This document shows positions 7,436 to 15,705 of a stretch of 64,000 bases of DNA, one piece after another. This DNA comes from Lachnospiraceae bacterium (GTDB taxonomy: Bacteria > Bacillota > Clostridia > Lachnospirales > Lachnospiraceae), in NCBI GenBank assembly GCA_003862155.1, contig QOUV01000012.1:1-64000 (forward strand). The letters are read 5' to 3'. Each line of letters begins with the position of its first letter. Positions within the stretch are counted from its first letter, which is position 1. Both the position numbers and the translations under genes were made by a program. The notes below the pieces were generated by a model. That model searched no databases. It was not told the origin of the DNA and was given only the letters and a program-made list of their open reading frames with translations.

Positions 7436-8824
7436 TTATTTCTTATTCTTAAAATATGCATCGATGCCCTTGGCTGCGGCTTTTCCGGCTCCCATGGCAA
7501 GGATTACTGTTGCAGCTCCTGTTACGGCATCTCCGCCTGCATATACAGCGGTCTTTGATGTCTCTCCATCCTCTTCCTTCGCGAGGATGCAGCCCTTCTT
7601 GTTCGTATCGAGTCCCTTCGTAGTCGATGCGATAAGTGGGTTTGGTGAAGTTCCGAGTGCCATGATCACTGTATCGCAGTCGATCTCGTACTCAGATCCT
7701 TCGATTGGTACCGGTCTCCTTCTGCCTGATGCGTCCGGCTCGCCGAGCTGCATCTTTATGACACGGATGCCTTTGACCCAGCCCTTGTCGTCTGCTAAGA
7801 TCTCAACAGGGTTCTGGAGAAGGTCAAAGTGGATGCCCTCTTCCTTTGCGTGATGGACTTCTTCGGCCCTGGCCGGAAGCTCCTTCTCACTACGTCTGTA
7901 GACGATATGTACCTCAGCTCCGAGTCTTAAAGCTGTACGGGCCGCGTCCATAGCTACGTTTCCGCCGCCGACAACTACGACCTTTTTGCCGTGGATGATA
8001 GGTGTGTCCTTGTCCTCGTAAGCCTTCATAAGGTTTGATCTCGTAAGGACTTCGTTGGCTGAGAAAACGCCGTTTGCTGTCTCGCCCGGGATTCCCATAA
8101 ATCTTGGAAGCCCTGCGCCTGAGCCTATATATACTGCCTCGAAGCCAAACTCTTCCATCAGATCATCGATCGTAAGTGATTTTCCGATGACTACATCTGT
8201 CTCAATGTCTACTCCAAGGCCCTTTACGTTGTTGACCTCGGCCGCTACTACCTTGTCCTTCGGAAGACGAAACTCCGGGATACCATAGACTAAAACACCG
8301 CCGGCCTTCTGAAGTGCTTCGAAGATCGTGACATCGTAGCCCATCTTTGCAAGGTCTCCTGCACAGGTGAGTCCTGAAGGACCGGATCCGATAACGGCTA
8401 CCTTGTGGCCGTTTTTCTCCTTTGGAGGCTCCGGATGGATTCCATTCTCACGGGCCCAGTCTGCTACGAATCTCTCGAGTTTTCCGATGGCTACCGCCTC
8501 ACCCTTGATTCCTCTGATGCAGACGCCCTCGCACTGTGTCTCCTGTGGGCAGACACGGCCGCAGACTGCCGGGAGTGATGAGGAATCGCTGATGATCTCG
8601 TAAGCTTTCTTGAAATCTCTCTCTGTTACCGCGTGTATAAATTCAGGGATTCTGATAGATACAGGGCAGCCGCCTACGCAGCGTGGATTTTTGCAGTTGA
8701 GACATCTCTTTGCCTCTTCCACTGCCTCTTCCTCTGTATATCCGAGACAAACCTCGTCAAAATTATGTGCTCTTACCTGTGGCTCCTGCTCTGCGATAGG
8801 AACTCTCTTTGTCATATCTGCCAT
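7436..8824 (-). CDS. nfnB: NADPH-binding flavoprotein subunit NfnB / glutamate synthase small-subunit family
   Basis: A 462-residue protein of the GltD-like family. The N-terminus has two cysteine clusters for [4Fe-4S] centres (CLNCKNPRCVGGCP and CGRVCPQETQCEGVC, about 42-110). An FAD site follows (VIGSGPSGLTCAGDLAKMG, about 144-162), then a second dinucleotide site (VVVVGGGNVAMDAARTALR, about 286-304). Its partner directly upstream is an NfnA-like protein whose stop overlaps this start (TAATG). The pair therefore most likely forms the electron-bifurcating NADH-dependent ferredoxin:NADP+ oxidoreductase, or a related sulfide dehydrogenase, rather than glutamate synthase; no large GOGAT subunit is nearby. 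Confidence 0.85.
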   Translation of the reverse strand: MADMTKRVPIAEQEPQVRAHNFDEVCLGYTEEEAVEEAKRCLNCKNPRCVGGCPVSIRIPEFIHAVTERDFKKAYEIISDSSSLPAVCGRVCPQETQCEGVCIRGIKGEAVAIGKLERFVADWARENGIHPEPPKEKNGHKVAVIGSGPSGLTCAGDLAKMGYDVTIFEALQKAGGVLVYGIPEFRLPKDKVVAAEVNNVKGLGVDIETDVVIGKSLTIDDLMEEFGFEAVYIGSGAGLPRFMGIPGETANGVFSANEVLTRSNLMKAYEDKDTPIIHGKKVVVVGGGNVAMDAARTALRLGAEVHIVYRRSEKELPARAEEVHHAKEEGIHFDLLQNPVEILADDKGWVKGIRVIKMQLGEPDASGRRRPVPIEGSEYEIDCDTVIMALGTSPNPLIASTTKGLDTNKKGCILAKEEDGETSKTAVYAGGDAVTGAATVILAMGAGKAAAKGIDAYFKNKK

Positions 8825-9714
8825 TACTTGTCACCTCCGCATACACCGCAGCCGCCATGGTGTGTATCGCCTTCCTCGTACTCGAGCTTCTTGCGGCCCT
8901 CTTCGGTCTTGTACTGCTGCATTCTCTGCATTGCCTTATCGAAATCGACCTTGTGTCCGTCGAACTCAGGTCCGTCTACGCAGGCGAACTTCACTTCACC
9001 GCCAACGATAAGTCTGCATGCTCCGCACATTCCGGTTCCATCGACCATGATCGGGTTCATCGAAACTACAGTGTGGATTCCAAGCTTCTCTGTCAGCTTG
9101 CAGACAAATTTCATCATGATCATGGGTCCGATAGCTACGCACCAGTCGTATCTCTTTCCCTCGTCCCAGAGTGCCTGAAGTCTGTCTGTGCCCATGCCGT
9201 GGAATTCGTAAGATCCGTCATCTGTGCAGACATAGAGGTTTCCTGCTGCCTCTCTCATCTTGTCTTCGAAGAAAAGAAGGTCTTTATTTCTAGATCCCTG
9301 GATAACGTCGACATCTACGCCGTGCTCATGGAGCCACTTTACCTGGCAGTAAACCGGAGCTGTTCCAACACCGCCTGAGATAAATACGATGTGCTTTTTC
9401 TTTGTCTCCTCGAGATTCTCCGGGATGCAGAGCTCTGAAGGCTTGCCGAGAGGTCCTACGAAGTCGTGGAAGGAGTCTCCTACATTAAGCTTCGCAATTT
9501 TTTCGGTGGATTCACCGATCGGCTGGAAGACAATAGTTACAAGCTGTTTCTCCCTGTCGTAATCACAGATGGTAAGAGGGATTCTCTCACCGTCCTCCTC
9601 TGCGATGGCGATGATAAACTGTCCAGGAAGACATGAGTGTGTGACCATCGGCGCTTTGACGTCCATCAGAAGGATGTTAGACGCAAGCTGTTCTTTTCTT
9701 ACGATCTCATACAT
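8824..9714 (-). CDS. nfnA: FAD/NAD- and [2Fe-2S]-binding subunit NfnA
   Basis: A 296-residue ferredoxin-NADP reductase-like protein. A flavin-binding beta barrel fills about 1-95 (LPGQFIIAI, IPLTICDYD), and a NAD domain follows with HIVFISGGVGTAP near 110-122. The C-terminal motif MCGACRLIVGGEVKFACVDG supplies cysteines for a [2Fe-2S] cluster, as in NfnA and dihydroorotate dehydrogenase electron-transfer subunits. It is translationally coupled to nfnB. In anaerobes NfnAB links NADH, NADPH and reduced ferredoxin. An unusual tail (THHGGCGVCGG) adds two more cysteines and two histidines, possibly a metal site. Confidence 0.85.
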   Translation of the reverse strand: MYEIVRKEQLASNILLMDVKAPMVTHSCLPGQFIIAIAEEDGERIPLTICDYDREKQLVTIVFQPIGESTEKIAKLNVGDSFHDFVGPLGKPSELCIPENLEETKKKHIVFISGGVGTAPVYCQVKWLHEHGVDVDVIQGSRNKDLLFFEDKMREAAGNLYVCTDDGSYEFHGMGTDRLQALWDEGKRYDWCVAIGPMIMMKFVCKLTEKLGIHTVVSMNPIMVDGTGMCGACRLIVGGEVKFACVDGPEFDGHKVDFDKAMQRMQQYKTEEGRKKLEYEEGDTHHGGCGVCGGDK

Positions 9715-9742
9715 ACTTTCTTTTTTCCTTTCCTAACTTAAA

Positions 9743-10717
9743 TTAGTTGAAATATACCAGTTCGTCTTCAGGCTTCTCTGCCTTCTCGATACTGATAGGA
9801 TATAATACAGGACCTTTGCCCCTATATTCTCTTGCGAATTCGTCCTTGACTCTGGCGCGGAGCTTTATCCAGCTCTTGTGCGGTACGTTCTCTGCGTCGG
9901 CGTATTTGCACTTCATGCCGAGGAACTGTATATCCTGTACGCAGCAGGTCATCGCGAATCTTCCCGGAATTATTACGCCTGGACGGTTTCTGCCTTTCTT
10001 GTCGGTCGGGTTGTAGACAAGTCCGGTGAAATCGACGATCTTGCCGTCATATTTCTTAGGATTGTCCATGCAGTCCATAAACCAGAGTGCGTAGTCTGCA
10101 TCAGTGATATTTATCTCAGGCTGATTGATGTCGAATGGCAGCTCGTCAGGCGTATTGTCGATCGTGCCGTCTTTTCTCTCGTAGACGATCTGTGCCTTGC
10201 GGTTTACACCCTTGACATTGGCTCTGAACTTCGCCTTGTTGGTATTTTCGTCGCATCTGTTAAAAATGACGACGTCGGCCCGAAACATCTGCTCCTTCAT
10301 CATCGTACCCATGTTCTTCATATACATCTCGAAGGTAGTGGCATCGACTGTGCAGAGGCTCTGGACTATGACCCAGTCGTCCGGGCCGTCCATCTCGTAG
10401 AGAAGGCTTGACTCCCAGGTGCCGTTGTACTCTATAAAAATAGCCTGCGGATCGTATTCTTTCTGAAGCTTCTCCATCTTCTCGAGGGTGAAGTCATTCT
10501 TGTCGTCTATCTCAACGAAATCGATCCCGTTCTCTTTAAGCTTGTCCTCATCGTATTCTTCGTCGCCGTCTTCGCATGCAATAAGAAGGCATCTGTCGAA
10601 GTCATCGGCAAAACCGTTGTCAAAAAGTGTCTCCTTTATCAGCGTGGTCTTGCCTGAATCCATAAAACCAAAGAATACGTAAACGGGGATCTCGCCATCG
10701 TTCTCTTCTGTATTCAT
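9743..10717 (-). CDS. P-loop GTPase fused to a YcgQ/TIGR03943-like domain
   Basis: A 324-residue protein. The N-terminal part has a Walker A of the CobW type (GFMDSGKTTLIKET, about 17-30) but lacks the CxCC metal motif of that family. The C-terminal third (about 215-324) carries YDGKIVDFTGLVYNP, RFAMTCCVQDIQFLGMKC and a final YPISIEKAE..., matching the YcgQ/DUF1980 (TIGR03943) domain that normally occurs as a separate protein beside a YcgR permease. COG0523 GTPases and YcgQ/R are both tied to metal, especially zinc, supply, so a role in metal trafficking is plausible. It lies 12 bp from a true CobW-type GTPase, in one operon. The exact function is unknown. Confidence 0.65.
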   Translation of the reverse strand: MNTEENDGEIPVYVFFGFMDSGKTTLIKETLFDNGFADDFDRCLLIACEDGDEEYDEDKLKENGIDFVEIDDKNDFTLEKMEKLQKEYDPQAIFIEYNGTWESSLLYEMDGPDDWVIVQSLCTVDATTFEMYMKNMGTMMKEQMFRADVVIFNRCDENTNKAKFRANVKGVNRKAQIVYERKDGTIDNTPDELPFDINQPEINITDADYALWFMDCMDNPKKYDGKIVDFTGLVYNPTDKKGRNRPGVIIPGRFAMTCCVQDIQFLGMKCKYADAENVPHKSWIKLRARVKDEFAREYRGKGPVLYPISIEKAEKPEDELVYFN

Positions 10718-10729
10718 TTGTTACCTCTC

Positions 10730-11773
10730 TTAAAGTCCGAAAAGCTCTTCGACTTTGTCTTCCTTTACGTCTGTTCCAATGACTACGAGCTTTCCTGTGA
10801 CATCAGGCTCACCAGTCCTGATCTCGTACTCGCCGTCTACCAGGTCGAAATAGTACCAGGTGCCATCTTCTCCAGGAACGATACCCTTGGAGCGAACAAT
10901 ATAGCCGTAGTCGTCGCTCTCGGCAAATGCCTTTAAAGCATTCTCGATGGTCTCTCTCTTGAACTTGTGAGGTGTCTCGCGGCCCCAGGTAGTAAAGATA
11001 TCATCTGCGTGATGGTGGTGATGATGGTGCTCATGCTCATCGTGATCATGATCATGGTCATGCTCGTCATGATCGTGATCGTGTTCGTCGTGATCGTGAT
11101 GATGCTCGTGGTCGTGATGGTGCTCGGCCTCTTCCTCAGCATGGTGCTTCTCAGCGAGCTCGAAAACTTCGAGATTGTCGTTGCCAGTGATGGCATCCAT
11201 GATCTGCTTTCCGTTCAGCTCGTCCCACGGAGTAGTGATGACTACTGCCTTTGGATTCAGCGCCTTTATAGAATTTACTGTGTCCTCGAGCTTCTGCTCG
11301 TCCATCTTCTGTGTACGTGAGAGAACGACTGCTGTAGCGTGCTCGATCTGATCCTTGAAAAATTCACCGAAAGCCTTCATCTGCTTTTTGGCCTTAAGGC
11401 TGTTTACGATCGTAACAAGTGCTCCGACATGAAGGTCCTCTGTCTCTCCAACTTCGAGAACCGAGACTTCGATATCTGAAAGCTTAGCCACACCTGAAGG
11501 CTCTACAAGGATCCTGTCAGGATTGTATCTCTTTATTACTTCGTGGAGATTCTTCGTGAAGTCTCCAACGAGTGTGCAGCAGACGCATCCGCCGTTTATC
11601 TCTGATACCTGAATTCCTGTATCTTTGAGGAAGCCTGAGTCGATTCCGATCTCGCCGAACTCGTTTTCAACTATGACTACCTTCTCGTCAGAAAAAGCCT
11701 CGGCGACAAGCTTCTTCATAAATGTCGTCTTTCCGGCTCCCAAAAAACCTGAAATAATATCTACTTCTGTCAT
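10730..11773 (-). CDS. CobW/COG0523-family GTPase with His-rich metal loop
   Basis: A 347-residue G3E GTPase. The P-loop is GFLGAGKTTFMKK (9-21), the metal-binding CVCC lies at 63-66, and EPSG marks Walker B. Residues 210-255 are an extraordinary His/Asp/Glu run containing more than 20 His. The CobW C-terminal domain follows. Such proteins deliver Zn, Co or Ni to client enzymes using GTP; a His-rich loop usually stores or captures metal. It heads the four-gene run with the fused GTPase and nfnAB. The ribosome site is CAGGAGG. No obvious zinc-regulator box was seen in the 56-bp spacer to argS. Confidence 0.85.
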   Translation of the reverse strand: MTEVDIISGFLGAGKTTFMKKLVAEAFSDEKVVIVENEFGEIGIDSGFLKDTGIQVSEINGGCVCCTLVGDFTKNLHEVIKRYNPDRILVEPSGVAKLSDIEVSVLEVGETEDLHVGALVTIVNSLKAKKQMKAFGEFFKDQIEHATAVVLSRTQKMDEQKLEDTVNSIKALNPKAVVITTPWDELNGKQIMDAITGNDNLEVFELAEKHHAEEEAEHHHDHEHHHDHDEHDHDHDEHDHDHDHDEHEHHHHHHHADDIFTTWGRETPHKFKRETIENALKAFAESDDYGYIVRSKGIVPGEDGTWYYFDLVDGEYEIRTGEPDVTGKLVVIGTDVKEDKVEELFGL

Positions 11774-11829
11774 TGTAAACCTCCTGTGGTTTTAGAACAT
11801 TTTCTCACATACTCCGGTGCTTTTTATCT

Positions 11830-13596
11830 TTACATGCGCTCTGGCGCGGAAAATCCGAGAAGATCGATTCCACACTCTAAAACCTCTGATGTAAGTTCGA
11901 GAAGTGACATGTAGCCATCCTGCTTCTCTTTGTCTTCGCATGAGAGGATCTTCGTCTCATGGTAAAAATGGTTGAATGCGTTCGCAAGCTCGTAGATATA
12001 CTGGCAGATACGATTCGGCATATTCTCATTGTATGCAGCGCGAACTGCGTCCTGGAATGGAGCGAGTGCCAAAAGAAGGCTTCTCTCGCTCTCTGTCTCT
12101 GGCGCAAGGATCTGTCTCTTCTCAAGCTTCCTGCCAATTCCCTCGTATTTTCTTATGATAGACTTCATACGAACGATCGTGTAGAGGATGTACGGACCTG
12201 TATTTCCCTCGAATGAGGTAAATTTGTCCACATCGAAGATGTAGTCCTTCGACGGCTGGTTCGAGAGGTCGCCATACTTTATGGCTGCAAGGCCGACTAT
12301 ATCGGCCGTCTCCTTCGCCTCTTCCTCCGGAAGCTCGTTATTCTCTTTGATCTTCAAAAGCATCTTCTGATCGACATCTGCGATAAGAGTCGAAAGACGC
12401 ATGACACCGCCCTCACGGGTCTTAAACGGCTTTCCATCCTTGCCGTTCATGGTGCCGAATCCTATGAAATCGAGGCCGCAGCTGTCCGGTACGATGCCGC
12501 ACTTTCTCGCTGCCCTGAAACACTGTATGAAGTGAAGCTCCTGACGTTTGTCGACCACATAGGCGATTCGGTCAGGGTGATAGTCGTTTACACGCCAGAT
12601 CATAGTGGCGAGGTCAGTCGTGTTGTAGAGGGCTGCACCATCTGACTTTAAGATCATGCACGGCGGGATCTCCTTCTTGTCGGAGTCCTCCTTTACATCT
12701 ACGACAAGCGCTCCCTCGCTCTCGTGGGCATAGCCGTTCTTCTTCATATCCTCGACCATGTCAGGGATATAAGGAGCTGCATCCGACTCGCCCTTCCAGA
12801 GGTCGAATGAGACGTTTAATTTCTGGTAGTTCTTCTTTAAATCAGTAACTGACACATCCATGATGTGCTTTAAGAGAGCCTGGTATCCGCGGCGTCCGTT
12901 CTGGAGCTCCTTCGTGGCTTCGAGAGCCTTCTCGTGGTATGCCTCGTCCTCTTTGGACTTTCCGGACGCTAAGGGGTAGATCTCCTCGAGTTCAGAGATA
13001 GTAAATGGCGGCTCCTCAGGGTAGTCACCAGTATAGTTCTCATCGAAATAAATGAGGTCCGGTTTTCTCTCGTGAAGCTCTGTTATGATAAGTCCCATCT
13101 GGAGTCCCCAGTCACCGAGATGTACGTCGCCAATGACCGTATGTCCCATAAACTTAGCGATTCGCTTAATGGCTTCACCTATGACAGCAGATCTTAAGTG
13201 TCCTACATGGAGCGGCTTTGCAACATTCGGACCACCGTAGTCTAAAATTATAGTAAGCGGCTTCTCCGGCTTATCGAGTCCAAATCTCTCAGATGATGCC
13301 ATGCCATTGGCATAGTCAGCTAAAAATGAGGCGCTCAGATTGAAATTCAAAAAGCCTGGCTTTACTGCCTCCACCTTTGAAAAAATACTGCTTTTCTCAA
13401 GGTTCTCTGCTACTGCCTGAGCCATTATTATAGGCGCCTTGTGGTACTGCTTTGCAGCCGCCATGGCGCCGTTGCACTGGTATTCGCAGAGGTCAGGACG
13501 GTTGCTCACCGTAACGCGGCCATAAGACGCGTCTAATCCGGCTTTAGTAAAGCCGGACCGTACCTCTTCTTCAATAAGTTCTATAAGTTCTTTCAT
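11830..13596 (-). CDS. argS: Arginyl-tRNA synthetase
   Basis: A class I synthetase of 588 residues, close to the usual length. The ArgRS N-terminal Add-1 domain covers about 1-95. The HIGH-type motif lies in NVAKPLHVGHLRSAVIG (about 125-140). The KMSKS loop is replaced by a degenerate FKTREGG, as is common in ArgRS. The anticodon-binding DALR domain closes the protein (IYELANAFNHFYHETKI). It charges tRNA-Arg. Its ATG shares one base with the queT stop (TGATG), so the two are co-translated. Confidence 0.95.
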   Translation of the reverse strand: MKELIELIEEEVRSGFTKAGLDASYGRVTVSNRPDLCEYQCNGAMAAAKQYHKAPIIMAQAVAENLEKSSIFSKVEAVKPGFLNFNLSASFLADYANGMASSERFGLDKPEKPLTIILDYGGPNVAKPLHVGHLRSAVIGEAIKRIAKFMGHTVIGDVHLGDWGLQMGLIITELHERKPDLIYFDENYTGDYPEEPPFTISELEEIYPLASGKSKEDEAYHEKALEATKELQNGRRGYQALLKHIMDVSVTDLKKNYQKLNVSFDLWKGESDAAPYIPDMVEDMKKNGYAHESEGALVVDVKEDSDKKEIPPCMILKSDGAALYNTTDLATMIWRVNDYHPDRIAYVVDKRQELHFIQCFRAARKCGIVPDSCGLDFIGFGTMNGKDGKPFKTREGGVMRLSTLIADVDQKMLLKIKENNELPEEEAKETADIVGLAAIKYGDLSNQPSKDYIFDVDKFTSFEGNTGPYILYTIVRMKSIIRKYEGIGRKLEKRQILAPETESERSLLLALAPFQDAVRAAYNENMPNRICQYIYELANAFNHFYHETKILSCEDKEKQDGYMSLLELTSEVLECGIDLLGFSAPERM

Positions 13597-14117
13597 CAGT
13601 CAATAACCCTTTGTCTGTCTTTTTCCGGAAAGAGAACATTTCTGTACCTTCCGAGGATCTTCTTAAGTGCGAATCCGAATCCGAATACTGAGATGGCCTC
13701 TCCTGCTCCGACTGTAAGTACGAGGAACGGATAAGCTGAATTTACTCCGTATGCGAGAATCAGGATAACAGGAACTCCGAGTGCGTTAAAGAGCACTGGC
13801 GGAATCGTGTAGATAAACTTCTGGTTTCTTAAAAGTCTGGTAACAAAAGCAGCTGCAAGCGTTATAAGGCTTCCGAAAACTACATCGTAGATGGCCGAGC
13901 CTGTGATAAGATTTGCAAGCAGGCATCCGATGAAAAGTCCCGGAACTGCTGCCGGCGTAAATACCGGAAGGACTGTAAGGGCCTCTGAGATACGTACCTG
14001 AACAGCACCGCTCGCTAAGTCAAAGCCTGCTGCAAATACCGTAAGTACTACATAAAGTGCTGCGATAATCCCCGCCTGTGCTACATAAAGTGCGCTGCTT
14101 TTTTTACTGAATGACAT
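13596..14117 (-). CDS. queT: QueT-family ECF transporter substrate-binding component
   Basis: A 173-residue hydrophobic protein with about six membrane segments. The N-terminal stretch AQAGIIAALYVVLTVFAAGF, then VQVRISEALTVLPVFTPAAVPGLFIGC, is typical of QueT (COG4708), the S component that imports a queuosine precursor with the energy-coupling module encoded elsewhere. The ribosome site is CAGGAGG. A hairpin (GAAGC/GCTTC) lies in the leader, but I could not fit it to a preQ1 riboswitch. Confidence 0.85.
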   Translation of the reverse strand: MSFSKKSSALYVAQAGIIAALYVVLTVFAAGFDLASGAVQVRISEALTVLPVFTPAAVPGLFIGCLLANLITGSAIYDVVFGSLITLAAAFVTRLLRNQKFIYTIPPVLFNALGVPVILILAYGVNSAYPFLVLTVGAGEAISVFGFGFALKKILGRYRNVLFPEKDRQRVID

Positions 14118-14185
14118 AATAAACCTCCTGTGGTAAAAATCCGGAAGCTATGTCACCTCGCTTCGCAATTAACATTAACCAAAAT

Positions 14186-14194
14186 ATTCTAACA
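14186..14194 (-). promoter_or_regulatory. Extended -10 promoter ahead of queT-argS
   Basis: Minus-strand TGTTAGAAT, an extended -10 element, with a weak TTTTAA 17 nt upstream. It lies about 70 nt before the queT ATG. Confidence 0.5.
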
Positions 14195-14245
14195 TAGATT
14201 GTGTACAATTAAAAGGCAGTCCCTGTATTTAATAAAATGCAAATA

Positions 14246-15577
14246 TCAGAGTTCTTTTTCGATCACATCTACCATCTGATCGACGTATTTCTCGCAGAGA
14301 TCCTTTGTATCTGCCTCTGCCATAACCCTGATCACAGGCTCTGTGCCGCTCGCACGCAGGAGCATTCTGCCGTTGCCCTGGAGCTCCTCTTCGATCTCCT
14401 TCCTGCACTCCTGTACCTTAGGGTTATCGAGGATTGCCTGCTTGTCAGTTACCTTTACGTTCTTAAGCAGCTGCGGGTACTTCTTCATTCCCGATGCGAG
14501 AGTGTGCAGAGAAGTCTTCTCCTCCATTATGACTTCCATGATCATGATGGCCGTAAGTATTCCGTCGCCTGTCGTAGCATGTTTTGAAAAGATAATATGT
14601 CCGGACTGCTCTCCTCCGAGAACATAGCCGTTCTTTACCATGTCTTCGTTTACATACTTGTCGCCGACCGTCGTAACATCGTACTCGATGCCATTTTTCT
14701 CAAGTGCCTTGAAGAGTCCGAGGTTTGCCATGATCGTAGCTACGACGTGGTTTCCATCGAGGCGGCCGTGCTTCTTTAAATATGTGCCGCAGATATAGAT
14801 GATATAGTCACCGTCGATAACCTGACCCGTCTCATCGACCGCGATACATCTGTCTGCGTCTCCATCAAATGCGAAACCGCAGTCGAGCTCCTTCTCTTTT
14901 ACTAACTTCACGAGGTTATCGATATGTGTCGAGCCGCAGTTCTGGTTGATATTGAGGCCATTCGGCTCATTTCCAACGACATATGTCTTTGCGCCGAGAG
15001 CGTCGAAAACAGACTTTGCGATATTAAACGTGGAACCATTAGCACAGTCGAGTCCGATCCTCTTGCCCTTGTAGGAGCGGGTCGCAAGTGAGATCAAAAA
15101 GCCTATGTATCTGTTTCTTCCGATCGCATAGTCGATAGCGACTCCGATATTCTCCCCGATAGCAAATGGCACCGGATCGGTCTTTCCATCGATGTAGTCC
15201 TCGATCTGGCTCTCGACAGCCGCGCTCATCTTGTGGCCGTTCGAATCCATCAGCTTGATGCCGTTATCCGTGTACGGATTGTGGGAAGCCGATACCATGA
15301 CTCCGCAGTCGAAGTCGTCAGTGCGGACTACATATGCGACTGAAGGTGTCGTCGTAACGTGGAGAAGGTACGCATCAGATCCTGAAGAAATAATACCTGC
15401 TACGAGAGCATACTCGAACATGTAGCTCGATCTTCTGGTGTCCTTTCCGATAACGATCCTGCCGCGCTTCTCACGTCCATAGTACCAGCCGAGATAGCGT
15501 CCGATCTTGTACGCGTGGTCTGCTGTCAGAACTTTTCCTGCTTCTCCTCTGAATCCATCTGTTCCAAAATACTTCAT
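14246..15577 (-). CDS. glmM: Phosphoglucosamine mutase
   Basis: A 443-residue alpha-D-phosphohexomutase that converts glucosamine-6-P to glucosamine-1-P for peptidoglycan precursors. Visible marks are FGTDGFRGEAG at the start, the phosphoserine loop VMVSASHNPYTDNGIKL (about 94-110), the metal loop FAFDGDADRC (about 236-245), and the C-terminal phosphate-binding RASGTEPVIRVM. The start follows AAAAGGAAAAAAT. It stands alone, with its own promoter. Confidence 0.95.
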   Translation of the reverse strand: MKYFGTDGFRGEAGKVLTADHAYKIGRYLGWYYGREKRGRIVIGKDTRRSSYMFEYALVAGIISSGSDAYLLHVTTTPSVAYVVRTDDFDCGVMVSASHNPYTDNGIKLMDSNGHKMSAAVESQIEDYIDGKTDPVPFAIGENIGVAIDYAIGRNRYIGFLISLATRSYKGKRIGLDCANGSTFNIAKSVFDALGAKTYVVGNEPNGLNINQNCGSTHIDNLVKLVKEKELDCGFAFDGDADRCIAVDETGQVIDGDYIIYICGTYLKKHGRLDGNHVVATIMANLGLFKALEKNGIEYDVTTVGDKYVNEDMVKNGYVLGGEQSGHIIFSKHATTGDGILTAIMIMEVIMEEKTSLHTLASGMKKYPQLLKNVKVTDKQAILDNPKVQECRKEIEEELQGNGRMLLRASGTEPVIRVMAEADTKDLCEKYVDQMVDVIEKEL

Positions 15578-15631
15578 ATTTTTTCCTTTTCATTAAAAAA
15601 ATTATGTTTTTAAAAGTCCATACAGAAAGTT

Positions 15632-15640
15632 AGTATAGCA
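15632..15640 (-). promoter_or_regulatory. Extended -10 promoter of glmM
   Basis: Minus-strand TGCTATACT, a good extended -10. No clear -35 box is present. The leader is about 55 nt. Confidence 0.5.
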
Positions 15641-15670
15641 CATCATGTATTTTTTGGATAGAGAGAATAC

Positions 15671-15699
15671 TTGAAATTGATGAGATTTTTTTCTAGAAT
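15671..15699 (+). promoter_or_regulatory. Promoter of yprB, six bases from the start codon
   Basis: Plus-strand -35 TTGAAA (15671-15676), 17-nt spacer, -10 TAGAAT (15694-15699). Only GAAGTC separates the -10 from the ATG at 15706 and there is no ribosome site, so the transcript is predicted to be leaderless. Confidence 0.7.
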
Positions 15700-15705
15700 G
15701 AAGTC

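Noticed and set aside
8633-9378. Plus-strand open frames of 130-190 codons over nfnB/nfnA
   Set aside because: They lie antisense to two well-supported genes and look like codon-bias shadows.
11774-11829. Zur-type operator ahead of the His-rich CobW gene
   Set aside because: The spacer shows no convincing inverted repeat of that type.
14118-14245. Possible preQ1 riboswitch ahead of queT
   Set aside because: The leader has a GAAGC/GCTTC hairpin and a TAGCTTC word as in preQ1-II, but the second stem and the A-rich tail of preQ1-I are absent, so no class fits.
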